A stretch of DNA of 41,138 nt from Kitasatospora cheerisanensis KCTC 2395 (GCF_000696185.1 NZ_KK853997.1:590734-631871), one strand, 5' to 3'. Positions 17,197 to 24,982 are shown, numbered from the stretch's first letter. A program made the numbers and translations. The notes: generated by a model from the sequence alone, not told the origin.

Positions 17197-19133
17197 GCGA
17201 CAACCTCCTTCACGGTCTGCGGAGCATTCTCCGCGAGCAGGGCCAGCACCGCTCCGGCGATCGCGTCGGAGTCCTCGACGGTGACGGAGCCGACGCCGGG
17301 CCGGATGCCGGCGGCGGTCACCCAGTGCACCGACTCGGTGGGGACACCGTGCACGAAGCGCCGCGGGTGGGCCCGGCCCTCGGCGTCGACCAGGTGGAAC
17401 GGCCGCCCGGTGACGGCGACGCCGCCGGTCTCGTAGGCGGTGCCGCACTCGCCGGGGATGACGTAGGGGCGGCACTGACCGGTCGTCAGCAGGTGGCGCA
17501 GCAGCGGGTCGTCGGTGCGGCGCAGGTCGGTCTCGGGCAGCCGGGCCTCGATCAGGGTGCCGACCCGGTGGCGGGCGCCGGGGATCCGGCGGGAGCCGAT
17601 CTCGAACCCGGAGCCGTCGGCGACGGCCGTCACCGTCATGCCCGGGCCGGTGATCTCGACCACGCCGGCCTCGATCAGGGCGATCAGCTCCTCGATCCGG
17701 GAGACCGGCGGGCCGATCGACAGGAAGGCGTTCAACGGCGTGTACCAGCCCTCGAGTTCGTCGCGGTGCGAGGTGCCCTCCAGTCCGCTGTGGTCGACGG
17801 CGAGGCGGATCTCGTTGCGCAGGTCGCGCAGCACGTCGAGGGCCGCCTTCAGCGGGCCGCCGACGTTGCCCGCCCGGGCCTCGACGACGTCCTGGCGCAG
17901 GTATCCGAGCAGCCACTCGCGGTACTCGTCGGGGTTGGCGAAGGCGCGGTCGCCGTACGGTTCGGCGAGCCGCTCCCAGTCCCAGCGGTCGGCCGGCGCG
18001 ATGTCCGCCTCCTCGACCAACTCCCGCTTGGCGGAGGGGTCGTGGGCTGCCGCCAGGTAGCGGTCGGTGAACTCCTCGACGTCCGGGCGGCCGGCCAGCA
18101 GGGCGGCGTAGTAGACGCTCTCCACCTCGGTGGCGATCAGCGGCCACAGGTCGGCGCCGAACCGGATCCACTGCCCCTGCGCGGCGAGCGTCCGCAGCTC
18201 CGCGGCCTTCTGGACCGTCAGCAGCCGCGGCTGGTACCGGCCGTAGGCGCCCTTCTCGTTCTCGCCGCGGGCGTGGTACGGGATGCCGCGCCGCGATCCG
18301 GCGACGATCCGCGGCTCCTGCCCGGAGGGGTGGTAGACGAGTCCGGTGTCGGTGCGTTCGAAGCGGCCGCCGCGGCCGACGGTCAGCACCGCCTGGTAGT
18401 CGAAGTAGTTGAGGCCGAGGCCGCGCAGGGCGACGGCCTCGCCGGCCGGGATGCGGTGGTGGTCGGCGTCGGCCGGGTTGGCGGAGCGCAGGTAGGCGAG
18501 GCCGTGCTCGGCGGCGAAGGCCGCCAGCCGGGACTCCTCGGTGCTCGGCCGGGTCGGCAGGTGGCCCTGGGCGAGCACCACGGCGTCGAGCCCGTCCAGC
18601 CGGGTGCCGTCGGCGAGCAGCAGCGCCTGGCGGCCGCCGTCGCCGTCCTCGTCCAGCGCGACGGCGCGGCTGGCGTGCACCCGCAGTTCCAGGTGGTCGG
18701 GCGCCTCGGCGACCAGGCGGGCGAACACCCACTCCAGGTACTGCCCGTAGAACGCCCGGCTCGGGTAGCTGTCCGGTCCCAGCCGCCGGGCCTCCGCCAG
18801 CACCCGCTCGTCGCCCGGCGCGGGGACCGCCCCCGAGGCCACCTCGCGCGCCCAGGCGTACAGCGACGGGCCCTCCTCGATCGGGCCGGTCAGGTTCACG
18901 CTGGCGTCGGAGTACACCGTGACCTGCGAGGCGACGGTGTTCATCAGCAACTCGCGGGACTGGTCGGTCCGCCACACCATGCCGGGCCCGGGCCGGTACG
19001 GGTCCACCACGTGGACGGTGACCCGCCCGGCGGACGCGCACTTCCGCTCCCGGGCGCACAGGCGCTCCAGGACCGACAGGCCACGGGGGCCGGCACCGAC
19101 GACGGCCACGGCTGAGGTACTGCTGCTCTTCAC
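17193..19133 (-). CDS. FAD/NAD(P)-binding monooxygenase, CreE (aspartate N-oxygenase)-like
   Basis: 646 residues starting at the GTG at 19133 (GGAG seven bases upstream). The Rossmann FAD motif AVAVVGAGPRGLSVLERL at the extreme N-terminus is typical of the NAD_binding_9 family. Further conserved stretches are YRPGPGMVWRTDQSRELLMN, PSRAFYGQYLEWVF, DAVVLAQGHLP, ALRGLGLNYFDYQAVLT and FVHGVPTESVHWVTAAGIRP. CreE-type enzymes oxidise the amine of L-aspartate stepwise to nitrosuccinate with NADPH and O2. The coupled downstream lyase would release nitrite. The reading frame is open further upstream to 19256, but that stretch (many Arg/Cys) has no start with a ribosome site and overlaps a leader hairpin. 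Function is inferred from the gene pair. Confidence 0.72.
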   Translation of the reverse strand: MKSSSTSAVAVVGAGPRGLSVLERLCARERKCASAGRVTVHVVDPYRPGPGMVWRTDQSRELLMNTVASQVTVYSDASVNLTGPIEEGPSLYAWAREVASGAVPAPGDERVLAEARRLGPDSYPSRAFYGQYLEWVFARLVAEAPDHLELRVHASRAVALDEDGDGGRQALLLADGTRLDGLDAVVLAQGHLPTRPSTEESRLAAFAAEHGLAYLRSANPADADHHRIPAGEAVALRGLGLNYFDYQAVLTVGRGGRFERTDTGLVYHPSGQEPRIVAGSRRGIPYHARGENEKGAYGRYQPRLLTVQKAAELRTLAAQGQWIRFGADLWPLIATEVESVYYAALLAGRPDVEEFTDRYLAAAHDPSAKRELVEEADIAPADRWDWERLAEPYGDRAFANPDEYREWLLGYLRQDVVEARAGNVGGPLKAALDVLRDLRNEIRLAVDHSGLEGTSHRDELEGWYTPLNAFLSIGPPVSRIEELIALIEAGVVEITGPGMTVTAVADGSGFEIGSRRIPGARHRVGTLIEARLPETDLRRTDDPLLRHLLTTGQCRPYVIPGECGTAYETGGVAVTGRPFHLVDAEGRAHPRRFVHGVPTESVHWVTAAGIRPGVGSVTVEDSDAIAGAVLALLAENAPQTVKEVVA

Positions 19134-19193
19134 GGGTGATCTCCGCTCGACGAAGAGTGACGGGACGAGGACGGCTCCCGGCCGCACCGGGCA

Positions 19194-19232
19194 GCACGCG
19201 CACCGGACCGTGGCGCGGTCCGGGCAGCGTGC
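19194..19232 (-). promoter_or_regulatory. Strong stem-loop in the leader of the CreE/CreD-like operon
   Basis: Two nested perfect stems: GCACGC (19194-19199) with GCGTGC (19227-19232), and CCGGACCG (19203-19210) with CGGTCCGG (19216-19223), separated by a symmetric GCA/GCA internal loop, with a five-base apex. It lies 61-99 nt before the GTG start on the transcribed strand. It could be an attenuator, an RNA-binding site or simply a stabilising hairpin. Confidence 0.5.
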
Positions 19233-19380
19233 GGAGACCCTCGGCGGGCACGGCACGGCACGGGAGCAGGTAAACGGAAGCGGCTCGGCGGCGCCCGCGG
19301 ACGACGACGACCGGCCCCGGGGACACCGGGGACGCGGCGGTCGGTCTCGCCTACGACGGGTACGCGGAGCTCACGGCGCC

Positions 19381-19396
19381 AGGCAGCGTGCTGCCT
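19381..19396. promoter_or_regulatory. 16-bp perfect palindrome, candidate operator
   Basis: AGGCAGC-GT-GCTGCCT, perfectly symmetric, about 250 bp upstream of the CreE-like start in a region with no convincing gene. The size and symmetry fit a dimeric repressor site. The binding protein is not identifiable. Confidence 0.45.
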
Positions 19397-19433
19397 ACCG
19401 GACGGCCGGAAGAGAGAAGACGCGCGGACGGCG

Positions 19434-19453
19434 CCGGCACTGGACGGTGCCGG
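19434..19453. terminator. Hairpin between small ORF and CreE/CreD-like leader
   Basis: CCGGCAC (19434-19440), six-base loop, GTGCCGG (19447-19453). If the small ORF ending at 19476 is transcribed, this would be its terminator. It could also act as a leader element of the downstream operon. Confidence 0.35.
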
Positions 19454-19475
19454 TCGGCCGTTCCGCGGCGGCGGT

Positions 19476-19622
19476 TCAGTGCAGGGGGCTCGGGATAAGG
19501 TCGCGGCCCACGTCGGCACGGACGGAACAGTCCTCCACGCCACGCGCCGACGCCCGCTGCGTGGCAGCGTCGGCCGCGGCTGCGATCACACGCAGACTGC
19601 GACCGGACTCCCGGAGCGCCAT
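19476..19622 (-). CDS. Possible 48-residue small ORF upstream of the CreE/CreD-like operon
   Basis: ATG at 19622 behind GGGGGAATCC, running to a TGA at 19476: MALRESGRSLRVIAAAADAA, then TQRASARGVEDCSVRADVGR and DLIPSPLH. Third-position G+C is clearly lower than in neighbouring genes, so coding is doubtful. It could be a leader peptide or a short conserved hypothetical, or not translated at all. It is the only ORF I would consider in the ~690 bp between 19134 and 19826. The rest of that gap holds the repeats listed separately and an AT-richer stretch (19640-19810) that is the likely promoter zone. Confidence 0.25.
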   Translation of the reverse strand: MALRESGRSLRVIAAAADAATQRASARGVEDCSVRADVGRDLIPSPLH

Positions 19623-19826
19623 CGGATTCCCCCAGTAGAAGCAGCCGCGCCCAGGCGGCGGTTTACTGAACGGCCATCGGGCCCTGCACAACTGACGGGG
19701 CTTCGGTTCGGAATCCCCTGCCGCCCACTCTGCGATCCGCCTGCCCCGCCGGACAACTCCCCCGATCCCTCGGATAGGCGCACTGCCGCTAAGCGAAGGA
19801 TCCACAACCGGACAAATCGTCCCGAC

Positions 19827-20201
19827 TCAGGCCCGTTCGGCCGCGCTCCGCAGCACGCAGAACTCGTTGCCCTCCGGGTCGGCGAGCACCGCCCAGCCCG
19901 TCCCGTCCGCGTTGCGGCGGTCGGCGACCAGCACCGCTCCGAGCGCGAGCAGCCGGTCCACCTCGCCGTCCCGCGCGGTCTCCGGCCGCAGGCACAGGTG
20001 CACCCGGTTCTTCACCGCCTTCGGCTCGGGCACCTGGTTGAAATAGAGGACCGGCCCGCCCTCCGCCAGCTCCACCTGTGTCTCCCGGTCCCCCGGGGCC
20101 GCGCCCCGCTCCATCGGACATCCCGTCACCGCGGCCCAGAAACGGGCCAGTTCGTACGCGTCGGCACAGTCGATCGCCACGTTCTGCACTACTGAGACCA
20201 T
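19827..20201 (-). CDS. VOC family protein (glyoxalase-like)
   Basis: 124 residues: MVSVVQNVAIDCADAYELAR, FWAAVTGCPMERG, VKNRVHLCLRPETA and the C-terminal WAVLADPEGNEFCVLR. This is the compact single-module VOC type common in actinomycetes, often annotated glyoxalase. Metal ligands and substrate cannot be assigned. It is head-to-head with a paralogous VOC gene starting at 20292, with 90 bp between starts. Confidence 0.85.
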   Translation of the reverse strand: MVSVVQNVAIDCADAYELARFWAAVTGCPMERGAAPGDRETQVELAEGGPVLYFNQVPEPKAVKNRVHLCLRPETARDGEVDRLLALGAVLVADRRNADGTGWAVLADPEGNEFCVLRSAAERA

Positions 20202-20291
20202 GCGCGCGAGTCTTCCCGAATCAGCCGCCGGAAGCCACTTCCGCGGCCACGGGTCCGGCCGTTGTCGGTGCCGGTGGCTAGGGTGGCGATC

Positions 20292-20633
20292 ATGAGTCTG
20301 GCAGCAGTGATGATCACAGTGGATTGCGCGGAACCGCGGGAGCTGGCCCAGTGGTGGGCCACCGCGCTGGGGGCCGAAATCGCTGAGGACCACGGCGATT
20401 TCGTCATCGTCGGGGCGAAGCCCGTGGCGCTGGGGTTCCAGCGGGTGGCGGAGCAGCGGCAGGGCAAGAACCGGGTCCACGTCGACTTCGGCGTCGCGCC
20501 CGGGGCGGGCCTGGCGGCGGAGGTGGAGCGGCTGGTCGCGCTGGGTGCGCGCGTCGTCGGCGAGCACAGCGTCCCCGGCCTGAGCTGGGTGGTGCTACAG
20601 GACCCGGCCGGCAACGAGTTCTGCGTCCACTGA
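20292..20633 (+). CDS. VOC family protein (glyoxalase-like), paralogue of its neighbour
   Basis: 113 residues: MSLAAVMITVDCAEPRELAQ, WWATALGAEIAEDH, GKNRVHVDFGVAPG and VVLQDPAGNEFCVH. It shares the KNRVH and DP-GNEFCV signatures with the divergent VOC protein at 19827-20201, so the pair looks like a local duplication. ATG 20292 is taken as the start; an upstream in-frame start at 20262 would invade the shared promoter. Confidence 0.83.
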   Translation: MSLAAVMITVDCAEPRELAQWWATALGAEIAEDHGDFVIVGAKPVALGFQRVAEQRQGKNRVHVDFGVAPGAGLAAEVERLVALGARVVGEHSVPGLSWVVLQDPAGNEFCVH

Positions 20634-20652
20634 CGGGCCCGGCGGCGGTCAG
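20630..20652. other. Convergent-stop palindrome, wider variant CTGAC-N13-GTCAG
   Basis: The stop of the VOC gene (TGA 20631-20633) and the stop of the convergent DUF6479 gene (complement of 20649-20651) are the arms of CTGAC-N13-GTCAG. It is a wider version of the 15-bp element found at three other convergent junctions. Confidence 0.5.
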
Positions 20653-20858
20653 CGGCCCTCGTCGTCCGGCGTGCTCCAGGAGTCGGCGCGGGGGCCGTTG
20701 GGGCGGCCGGGGGTGACGGGCGGGCGGCGGCGGGCCCGGCGGCGGCTGCCCCAGGCGAACGCCCCGATCAGGAGCGCGGCGATGATCAGTGCGGGCACGA
20801 GGACGACGAGCAGTGAGGGTCCGGTGGACTCGGCCGCGAGGATCAGCTCGGGGGTCAT
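20649..20858 (-). CDS. DUF6479-like small single-pass membrane protein
   Basis: 69 residues: short N-terminus (MTPELILAAESTGP), one transmembrane helix (SLLVVLVPALIIAALLIGAF), then an Arg-rich cytoplasmic tail (WGSRRRARRRPPVTPGRPNG). This layout matches the Streptomyces DUF6479 family of unknown function. The start is firm: GGAAGGAG six bases upstream of the ATG. Confidence 0.75.
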   Translation of the reverse strand: MTPELILAAESTGPSLLVVLVPALIIAALLIGAFAWGSRRRARRRPPVTPGRPNGPRADSWSTPDDEGR

Positions 20859-20968
20859 GGTCCGCTCCTTCCGGTCGGCGGGTCCGCTGCTCGGGGCAGC
20901 GGGGTGTGCGACCTCGCCTACCCGGCGACCTGCGGGGCATGCGCCGCGGACCGGCCCGATGGCGGGGC

Positions 20969-21373
20969 TCAGGCGCAGAGGCGGGCGAGTTCGGCGTCCA
21001 GGTCGAGGTGCTCGCTCTCGCTGCCGGCCGGGATGAGCGCGAAGGAGTCCAGCAGGAATCCGGTGACGGCGTCGCCGGGGATGCTGATCACGGCCTGTCC
21101 GGTGCGGCTGCGCAGCGTGACGTGCACGGTGGCGTCCGGGCCGGGCGCGACGATGACGTCGCCCTGGCCGACCGGGGCGTGCCGGCCCTCGTTGAGCAGC
21201 TCGCGGGCGAACCACCACTCGACGGGCTCGTCCTCGGCGCGCAGCGGCGGGAAGACCAGGCAGACGGCGTAGGGCTCGGTGGAGTCGAAGCGCAGCCGGG
21301 CCTCGACGGCGGTCTCGGGGTAGGGGCTGTGCGGCAGGGTGACCCGGGTGGTCCAGGCGGCTGAGACGGCCAT
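20969..21373 (-). CDS. SsgA-like (SALP) sporulation/cell-division regulator
   Basis: 134 residues. The family's typical blocks are present: [59 protein letters not shown] and [20 protein letters not shown]. SsgA-like proteins occur only in morphologically complex actinomycetes and control septum placement and spore-wall assembly. Which paralogue this is cannot be told from the sequence alone. Its presence strongly supports a streptomycete host. Confidence 0.9.
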   Translation of the reverse strand: MAVSAAWTTRVTLPHSPYPETAVEARLRFDSTEPYAVCLVFPPLRAEDEPVEWWFARELLNEGRHAPVGQGDVIVAPGPDATVHVTLRSRTGQAVISIPGDAVTGFLLDSFALIPAGSESEHLDLDAELARLCA

Positions 21374-21688
21374 GCGGGGCGCTCTCCTTCGGGCTCGGCG
21401 GTGCGGCGGGCAGCCGTGGGGTTTCTCGGTGGCTGCGGGCGGCTACCCCGCCGCGCGCCGTCCAGCGCTTCGCACTCCAAACCTTCACAAGCCGGGGCGG
21501 TGCTCCCGTTCGGGCCGCGAACCTGTTACGGTCGGGGGTGTTGCAGTTGTGGTTCCCATGGTTTCTGTGTGCGCCTGCTGGTTCTTCCGCGGGCGCTGTT
21601 TTTTTGCCGTGTAATTCCGGCGGGCCATCAGTGCGGCGACAGCGAGCCCGCGAGGTGCGGGTCTCGGCGCCTTCGAAGGAGATTTTTC
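21374..21688 (+). promoter_or_regulatory. Promoter and long leader of the cold-shock gene
   Basis: 315 bp without a gene, between the SsgA-like start and the cold-shock ATG. The distal part (about 21525-21625) is strikingly T-rich for this genome, including a seven-T run at 21599-21605, which fits the long structured leader usual for csp mRNAs. Just before the start is GAAGGAGATTTTTC. No unambiguous -35/-10 pair is claimed. Confidence 0.5.
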
Positions 21689-21898
21689 ATGGCTTTTGGC
21701 ACCGTCAAGTGGTTCAACTCGGAAAAGGGCTTCGGCTTCATCGCCCAGGAGGATGGCGGCGCGGACGTGTTCGCCCACTTCTCGAACATCAACTCCACCG
21801 GCTTCCGTGAGCTGCTCGAGGGCCAGAAGGTCGAGTTCGACGTCACGCAGGGCCAGAAGGGCCTGCAGGCGGAGAACATCCGTCCGATCGCTTTCTGA
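21689..21898 (+). CDS. Cold-shock protein (CspA family)
   Basis: 69-residue OB-fold single-strand nucleic-acid chaperone. The start is [17 protein letters not shown]1 is [11 protein letters not shown]2 is DVFAHFSNI, followed by [20 protein letters not shown] and a C-terminal ENIRPIAF. Length and motifs are exactly those of the family. GAAGGAG precedes the ATG. A strong terminator follows. Confidence 0.97.
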   Translation: MAFGTVKWFNSEKGFGFIAQEDGGADVFAHFSNINSTGFRELLEGQKVEFDVTQGQKGLQAENIRPIAF

Positions 21899-21922
21899 CA
21901 CCTGCCGCCCGCAGGAGTGCAC

Positions 21923-21960
21923 GAAGGGCCCGCCCCGCGTTCGCGCGGGGCGGGCCCTTC
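21923..21960 (+). terminator. Cold-shock gene terminator
   Basis: A perfect 17-bp stem (21923-21939 with 21944-21960) closed by a TTCG tetraloop, 24 bp after the csp stop. It may also serve the convergent MerR gene that ends at 21999. Confidence 0.92.
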
Positions 21961-21998
21961 CGCGTTCCCGGGCAGGCGGCCGGCCCGGGGCCCGCCGC

Positions 21999-22412
21999 TC
22001 AGCAGGGGGCCGGGTGCTGTTCCAGGTGGTCCTCGTAGACCGCGACCTTGTACTGGACGATGTCCAGCGAGCGTTGCAGCTCGGCGAGCCGGCCGAGGAC
22101 GCGGGTCTCGTGGGCGCGCAGCAGGGCGAGCCGGTCGGGTTCGGTGCCGACGCCGGCGCGGACGAGTTCGGTGTAGCGGCGGATGTCGGGGATCGGCATG
22201 CCGGAGGCGCGCAGCACGATGCACAGGTTGAGCCACTCGACGTCGCTCTCGGTGTAGCGGCGCCCGCCGCCGGCCGTGCGCCGCACGGGTTCGGCGAGGA
22301 TCCCCTCCCGCTCGTAGAAGCGCAGGGCGTGCACGCTCAGGCCGGTGCGTTCGGCGACCTGGCCGATGGTCAGGCCGGTGGCGGGGGCAGGGGCGGGCGG
22401 GGTGTCGTCCAT
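21999..22412 (-). CDS. MerR family transcriptional regulator
   Basis: 137 residues. The N-terminal winged helix is LTIGQVAERTGLSVHALRFY then EREGILAEPVRRTAGGGRRY. The dimerisation helix is TRVLGRLAELQRSLDIVQYK, with C-terminal VYEDHLEQHPAPC. This resembles the MerR group that controls aldo/keto reductases and dehydrogenases rather than metal sensors. It is divergent from an aldo/keto reductase whose promoter has the stretched 19-bp spacer and central palindrome of MerR control, so regulation is well supported by the DNA itself. Confidence 0.92.
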   Translation of the reverse strand: MDDTPPAPAPATGLTIGQVAERTGLSVHALRFYEREGILAEPVRRTAGGGRRYTESDVEWLNLCIVLRASGMPIPDIRRYTELVRAGVGTEPDRLALLRAHETRVLGRLAELQRSLDIVQYKVAVYEDHLEQHPAPC

Positions 22413-22428
22413 CGGATCAGCATAGGAG

Positions 22429-22459
22429 TTGATCTAGAGCGGACTCTACTTCGTACAGT
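22429..22459 (+). promoter_or_regulatory. MerR-type promoter of the aldo/keto reductase gene
   Basis: TTGATC (22429-22434) and TACAGT (22454-22459) are separated by 19 bp, and the spacer carries the inverted repeat TAGAG-CGGA-CTCTA (22435-22448). Over-long spacing with a palindrome between the boxes is the hallmark of promoters untwisted by MerR activators. Confidence 0.8.
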
Positions 22460-22507
22460 GGCCGTCGGCGCGCCGCACAACGACCGACGGATCTAAGGGG
22501 ATTGACC

Positions 22508-23560
22508 ATGCGTTACCGCACTCTCGGGGGCACCGGCATCGAGGTGAGTGCGCACTGCCTGGGCACGATGATGCTGGGGTCGGTGGGCAACCCGGACCAC
22601 CAGGAGGGCATCCGGCTGGTGCACACGGCGCTGGAGCACGGGATCAACTTCGTCGACACGGCGGACATGTACTCGGCCGGCGAGTCGGAGGAGATCGTCG
22701 GCAAGGCGTTGCAGGGCCGGCGGGACGACGTGGTGCTGGCCACCAAGGTGCACTTCCCGATGGGCGCCGGGCCGAACCGGGGCGGGAACTCCCGGCGGTG
22801 GATCGTGCGCGCGGTGGAGGACAGCCTGCGGCGGCTGCGGACCGACTGGATCGACCTGTACCAGGTGCACCGGCCGGACCACCGGACGGACGTCGAGGAG
22901 ACCTTGGCGGTGCTGGGCGATCTGGTCCGGCAGGGGAAGATCCGGGCCTTCGGGTGCTCGACGTTCCCGGCGGAGGAGATCGTCGAGGCGCACTGGGTGG
23001 CGGAGCGGCGGGCGCTACCGCGGTTCCGGACCGAGCAGCCGCCGTACTCGCTGCTGGCGCGCGGCATCGAGTCCTCGGTGCTGCCGGTGGCACGGCGCTA
23101 CGGCATGGGGGTGCTGACCTGGAGTCCGCTGGCCTCCGGCTTCCTGACGGGGCGCTACCGCAAGGGCGGGGCGATCGACCTGTCCTCGGGGCGGGCCGCG
23201 CTGCACCCGCACCGGTTCGACCCGGCGCTGCCGGTGACCCTCCGCAAGCTGGAGGCGGTGGAGCAACTGGTGGAGCTCGCCGAGGAGTTGGGCTGCTCGC
23301 TGCCGGAGCTCGCGGTGGCGTTCCCGCTGGCGCACCCGGCGGTCACCTCGGTGATCATCGGCCCGCGCACGGTCGAGCAGCTGACCGGTCTGCTCAAGGG
23401 CGCCTCACTGGTGCTGGACGACGCGACGCTGGACCGGATCGACGCGATCGTCCCGCCCGGCACCAACCTGTACCACCCGGACGGCGCGTGGACCTCCCCC
23501 GCGCTCGCCCCGGCGCTCCTGCGCCGCCCGGCCGCCGAGCGGGCCGCCGCCGAGGGCTGA
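22508..23560 (+). CDS. Aldo/keto reductase
   Basis: 350-residue NADPH-dependent oxidoreductase. The catalytic tetrad is visible: Asp and Tyr in NFVDTADMYSAGESEEIVGK, Lys in VVLATKVHFP, His in DLYQVHRPDH. Further family marks are QPPYSLLARGIE, VLTWSPLASGFLTGRY and the cofactor-binding VTSVIIGPRTVEQL. It resembles the YghZ/Kv-beta-like AKR groups acting on aldehydes. ATG 22508 is preceded by AAGGGG. It is expressed from a MerR-type promoter, so the inducer of the divergent regulator probably is, or generates, the substrate. Confidence 0.92.
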   Translation: MRYRTLGGTGIEVSAHCLGTMMLGSVGNPDHQEGIRLVHTALEHGINFVDTADMYSAGESEEIVGKALQGRRDDVVLATKVHFPMGAGPNRGGNSRRWIVRAVEDSLRRLRTDWIDLYQVHRPDHRTDVEETLAVLGDLVRQGKIRAFGCSTFPAEEIVEAHWVAERRALPRFRTEQPPYSLLARGIESSVLPVARRYGMGVLTWSPLASGFLTGRYRKGGAIDLSSGRAALHPHRFDPALPVTLRKLEAVEQLVELAEELGCSLPELAVAFPLAHPAVTSVIIGPRTVEQLTGLLKGASLVLDDATLDRIDAIVPPGTNLYHPDGAWTSPALAPALLRRPAAERAAAEG

Positions 23561-23592
23561 GCCCGCGCCTCCGCGGAGGGCCGAGCACGCCG

Positions 23593-23625
23593 CCGCCCCG
23601 CCCCCGTTCGCCGGGGGCGGGGCGG
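23593..23625. terminator. Bidirectional terminator, AKR / secreted protein
   Basis: A 14-bp GC stem (23593-23606 with 23612-23625) with a five-base TTCGC loop, between the convergent AKR stop (23560) and the secreted-protein stop (23633). Confidence 0.85.
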
Positions 23626-23632
23626 GCCGCGG

Positions 23633-24739
23633 TCAGAACGCGGAGGTGTACGCGGTGAGGAAGGGCGCGGCCGTGGGCGCCCCGCCGGGGTTGAAGCAGA
23701 TCGAGTACAGCTGCACGTTGCCGGAGGTGCGCGCCCAGGGCAGCGCCAGCTGGCACCAGCCCGGTCCGCTGCCGTACGCGGTGACCTGCGCGTGGTCGGA
23801 CGGCACGGCGATCGACGGCAGGGTCACGGTGGACGGGACGCCGACGGCCAGCGCGTTGCTGCCGGCCACCGAGTTGAAGTTGGTGCCGGGCGGCACCGAG
23901 CCGTTGTACCAGAGGTAGCCGAAGGACTTCGGCGGGATCGCCGGGCCGTGCACGGCGCGCTTGACCGAGTAGCTGAGCGTCCACTCGGTGTCGTAGGGCG
24001 CGTTCGTGGCGTCGAAGCAGGCGACCAGGAAGGTCTGGCCGGTGCTCGACGGGTACCAGTCGGCGACCTTGCAGCGGGCGCCCTGGGACGGGTCGACGGC
24101 GGTCACCTCGACGTTGCCGACGTTCGTGGAGGCGCCGACGCCGGGCAGCCAGGCCTTCCAGATGCCGGTGGACCCGTGGCTGGAGAGGTTGCTGCCGCCG
24201 GAGGAGTTGTACTGGCTGATCAGCGCACCGCCCGGCGTGGAGTCGAGGTAGCCGTAGTCGCCGCCGGGCGGCACGGGGGTGCCGCTGCTGCTGGAGTACA
24301 GCACGGTGAACGGCGAGTTGTCGGGCGCGCCGGTCGGCCGGTAGCAGGCCACCTTCACGTCGAGCCCGGTGCCGACGGTGCCCCAGCCGGCCAACTGGCA
24401 CCAGGTGCCGGTCCGGTTCACGGCGGTGACGTGGGCGACGCCGCCGGGCCCGGCGATCAGCGGGAAGTGCACCACGTACGCGCCGAGACCGGTCTGGTCG
24501 ACCTTGACCGGATTGCTCGCCGGGGACGCCCAGCTCCCCCACTGGCGCGAGGGGTCGGGCACGTAGGACGGCGGCGGCGTCGGGTTGTCCAGGTAGGCGA
24601 AGCCCCACCGGTCCGGGACGGCGGCGTGCGCGGGCCCGGCCGCCGGAACGGCCGCGGCCAGCAGAGCCGCCAGCAGAGCCAGCACCGCCAGGACCGCCCG
24701 GACGGGCCGGGCGGGCGATACCTCGAATCTCGCGTGCAT
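23633..24739 (-). CDS. Secreted protein with three tandem repeats, unknown function
   Basis: 368 residues. A Sec signal peptide (Arg-rich start, hydrophobic AVLAVLALLAALLAAA, cleavage near AGPAHA-AVP at ~39) precedes three homologous modules of about 100 residues. Each opens with an aromatic G-Y/F element (WGFAYLDNPT, YGYLDSTPGG, FGYLWYNGSV) and closes with a two-Cys block: GTWCQLAGWG...ACYRPTGAP, ARCKVADWYP...ACFDATNAP, GWCQLALPW...ICFNPGGAP. One disulfide per module is likely. There is no catalytic motif or cell-wall anchor. A binding or surface role is possible; no family name recognised. The start is firm (AGGAGG ten bases upstream). Confidence 0.8.
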   Translation of the reverse strand: MHARFEVSPARPVRAVLAVLALLAALLAAAVPAAGPAHAAVPDRWGFAYLDNPTPPPSYVPDPSRQWGSWASPASNPVKVDQTGLGAYVVHFPLIAGPGGVAHVTAVNRTGTWCQLAGWGTVGTGLDVKVACYRPTGAPDNSPFTVLYSSSSGTPVPPGGDYGYLDSTPGGALISQYNSSGGSNLSSHGSTGIWKAWLPGVGASTNVGNVEVTAVDPSQGARCKVADWYPSSTGQTFLVACFDATNAPYDTEWTLSYSVKRAVHGPAIPPKSFGYLWYNGSVPPGTNFNSVAGSNALAVGVPSTVTLPSIAVPSDHAQVTAYGSGPGWCQLALPWARTSGNVQLYSICFNPGGAPTAAPFLTAYTSAF

Positions 24740-24982
24740 GGACGATCAACCTCCTGGAAGGAGAGGACAGTTGTGACCGTTCTGCGGTACGGGAGGGAGA
24801 GCCCGGGCGCCTGCGACACGGCACGGCGACCCCGGTGGCCCCACATGCTAGGCAGCCCGCCGCCCCGCGGCCCAGCACCCTGACCCGAACCCGTACGTCC
24901 GGCTACCGCCCGCAGCCGTTCGCACGGCGGCCCTTCGCGCCACCCGACGGAGCCTCGGCTACCGGTTGTGGCGTAGTCGTGC

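Noticed and set aside
13292..17436. Very long open frames (over 1,200 codons) overlapping the MMPL exporter and the lyase on the opposite or alternate frame
   Set aside because: Compositional shadows of GC-rich genes: Arg/Gly/Pro/Gln-rich, without domains, while the real frames carry full family motifs and good starts.
19134..19256. Longer N-terminus for the CreE-like flavoprotein starting at 19256
   Set aside because: The extra residues are Arg/Cys/Pro-rich, precede the canonical N-terminal FAD motif, coincide with a strong hairpin and lack a ribosome site; the GTG at 19133 has one.
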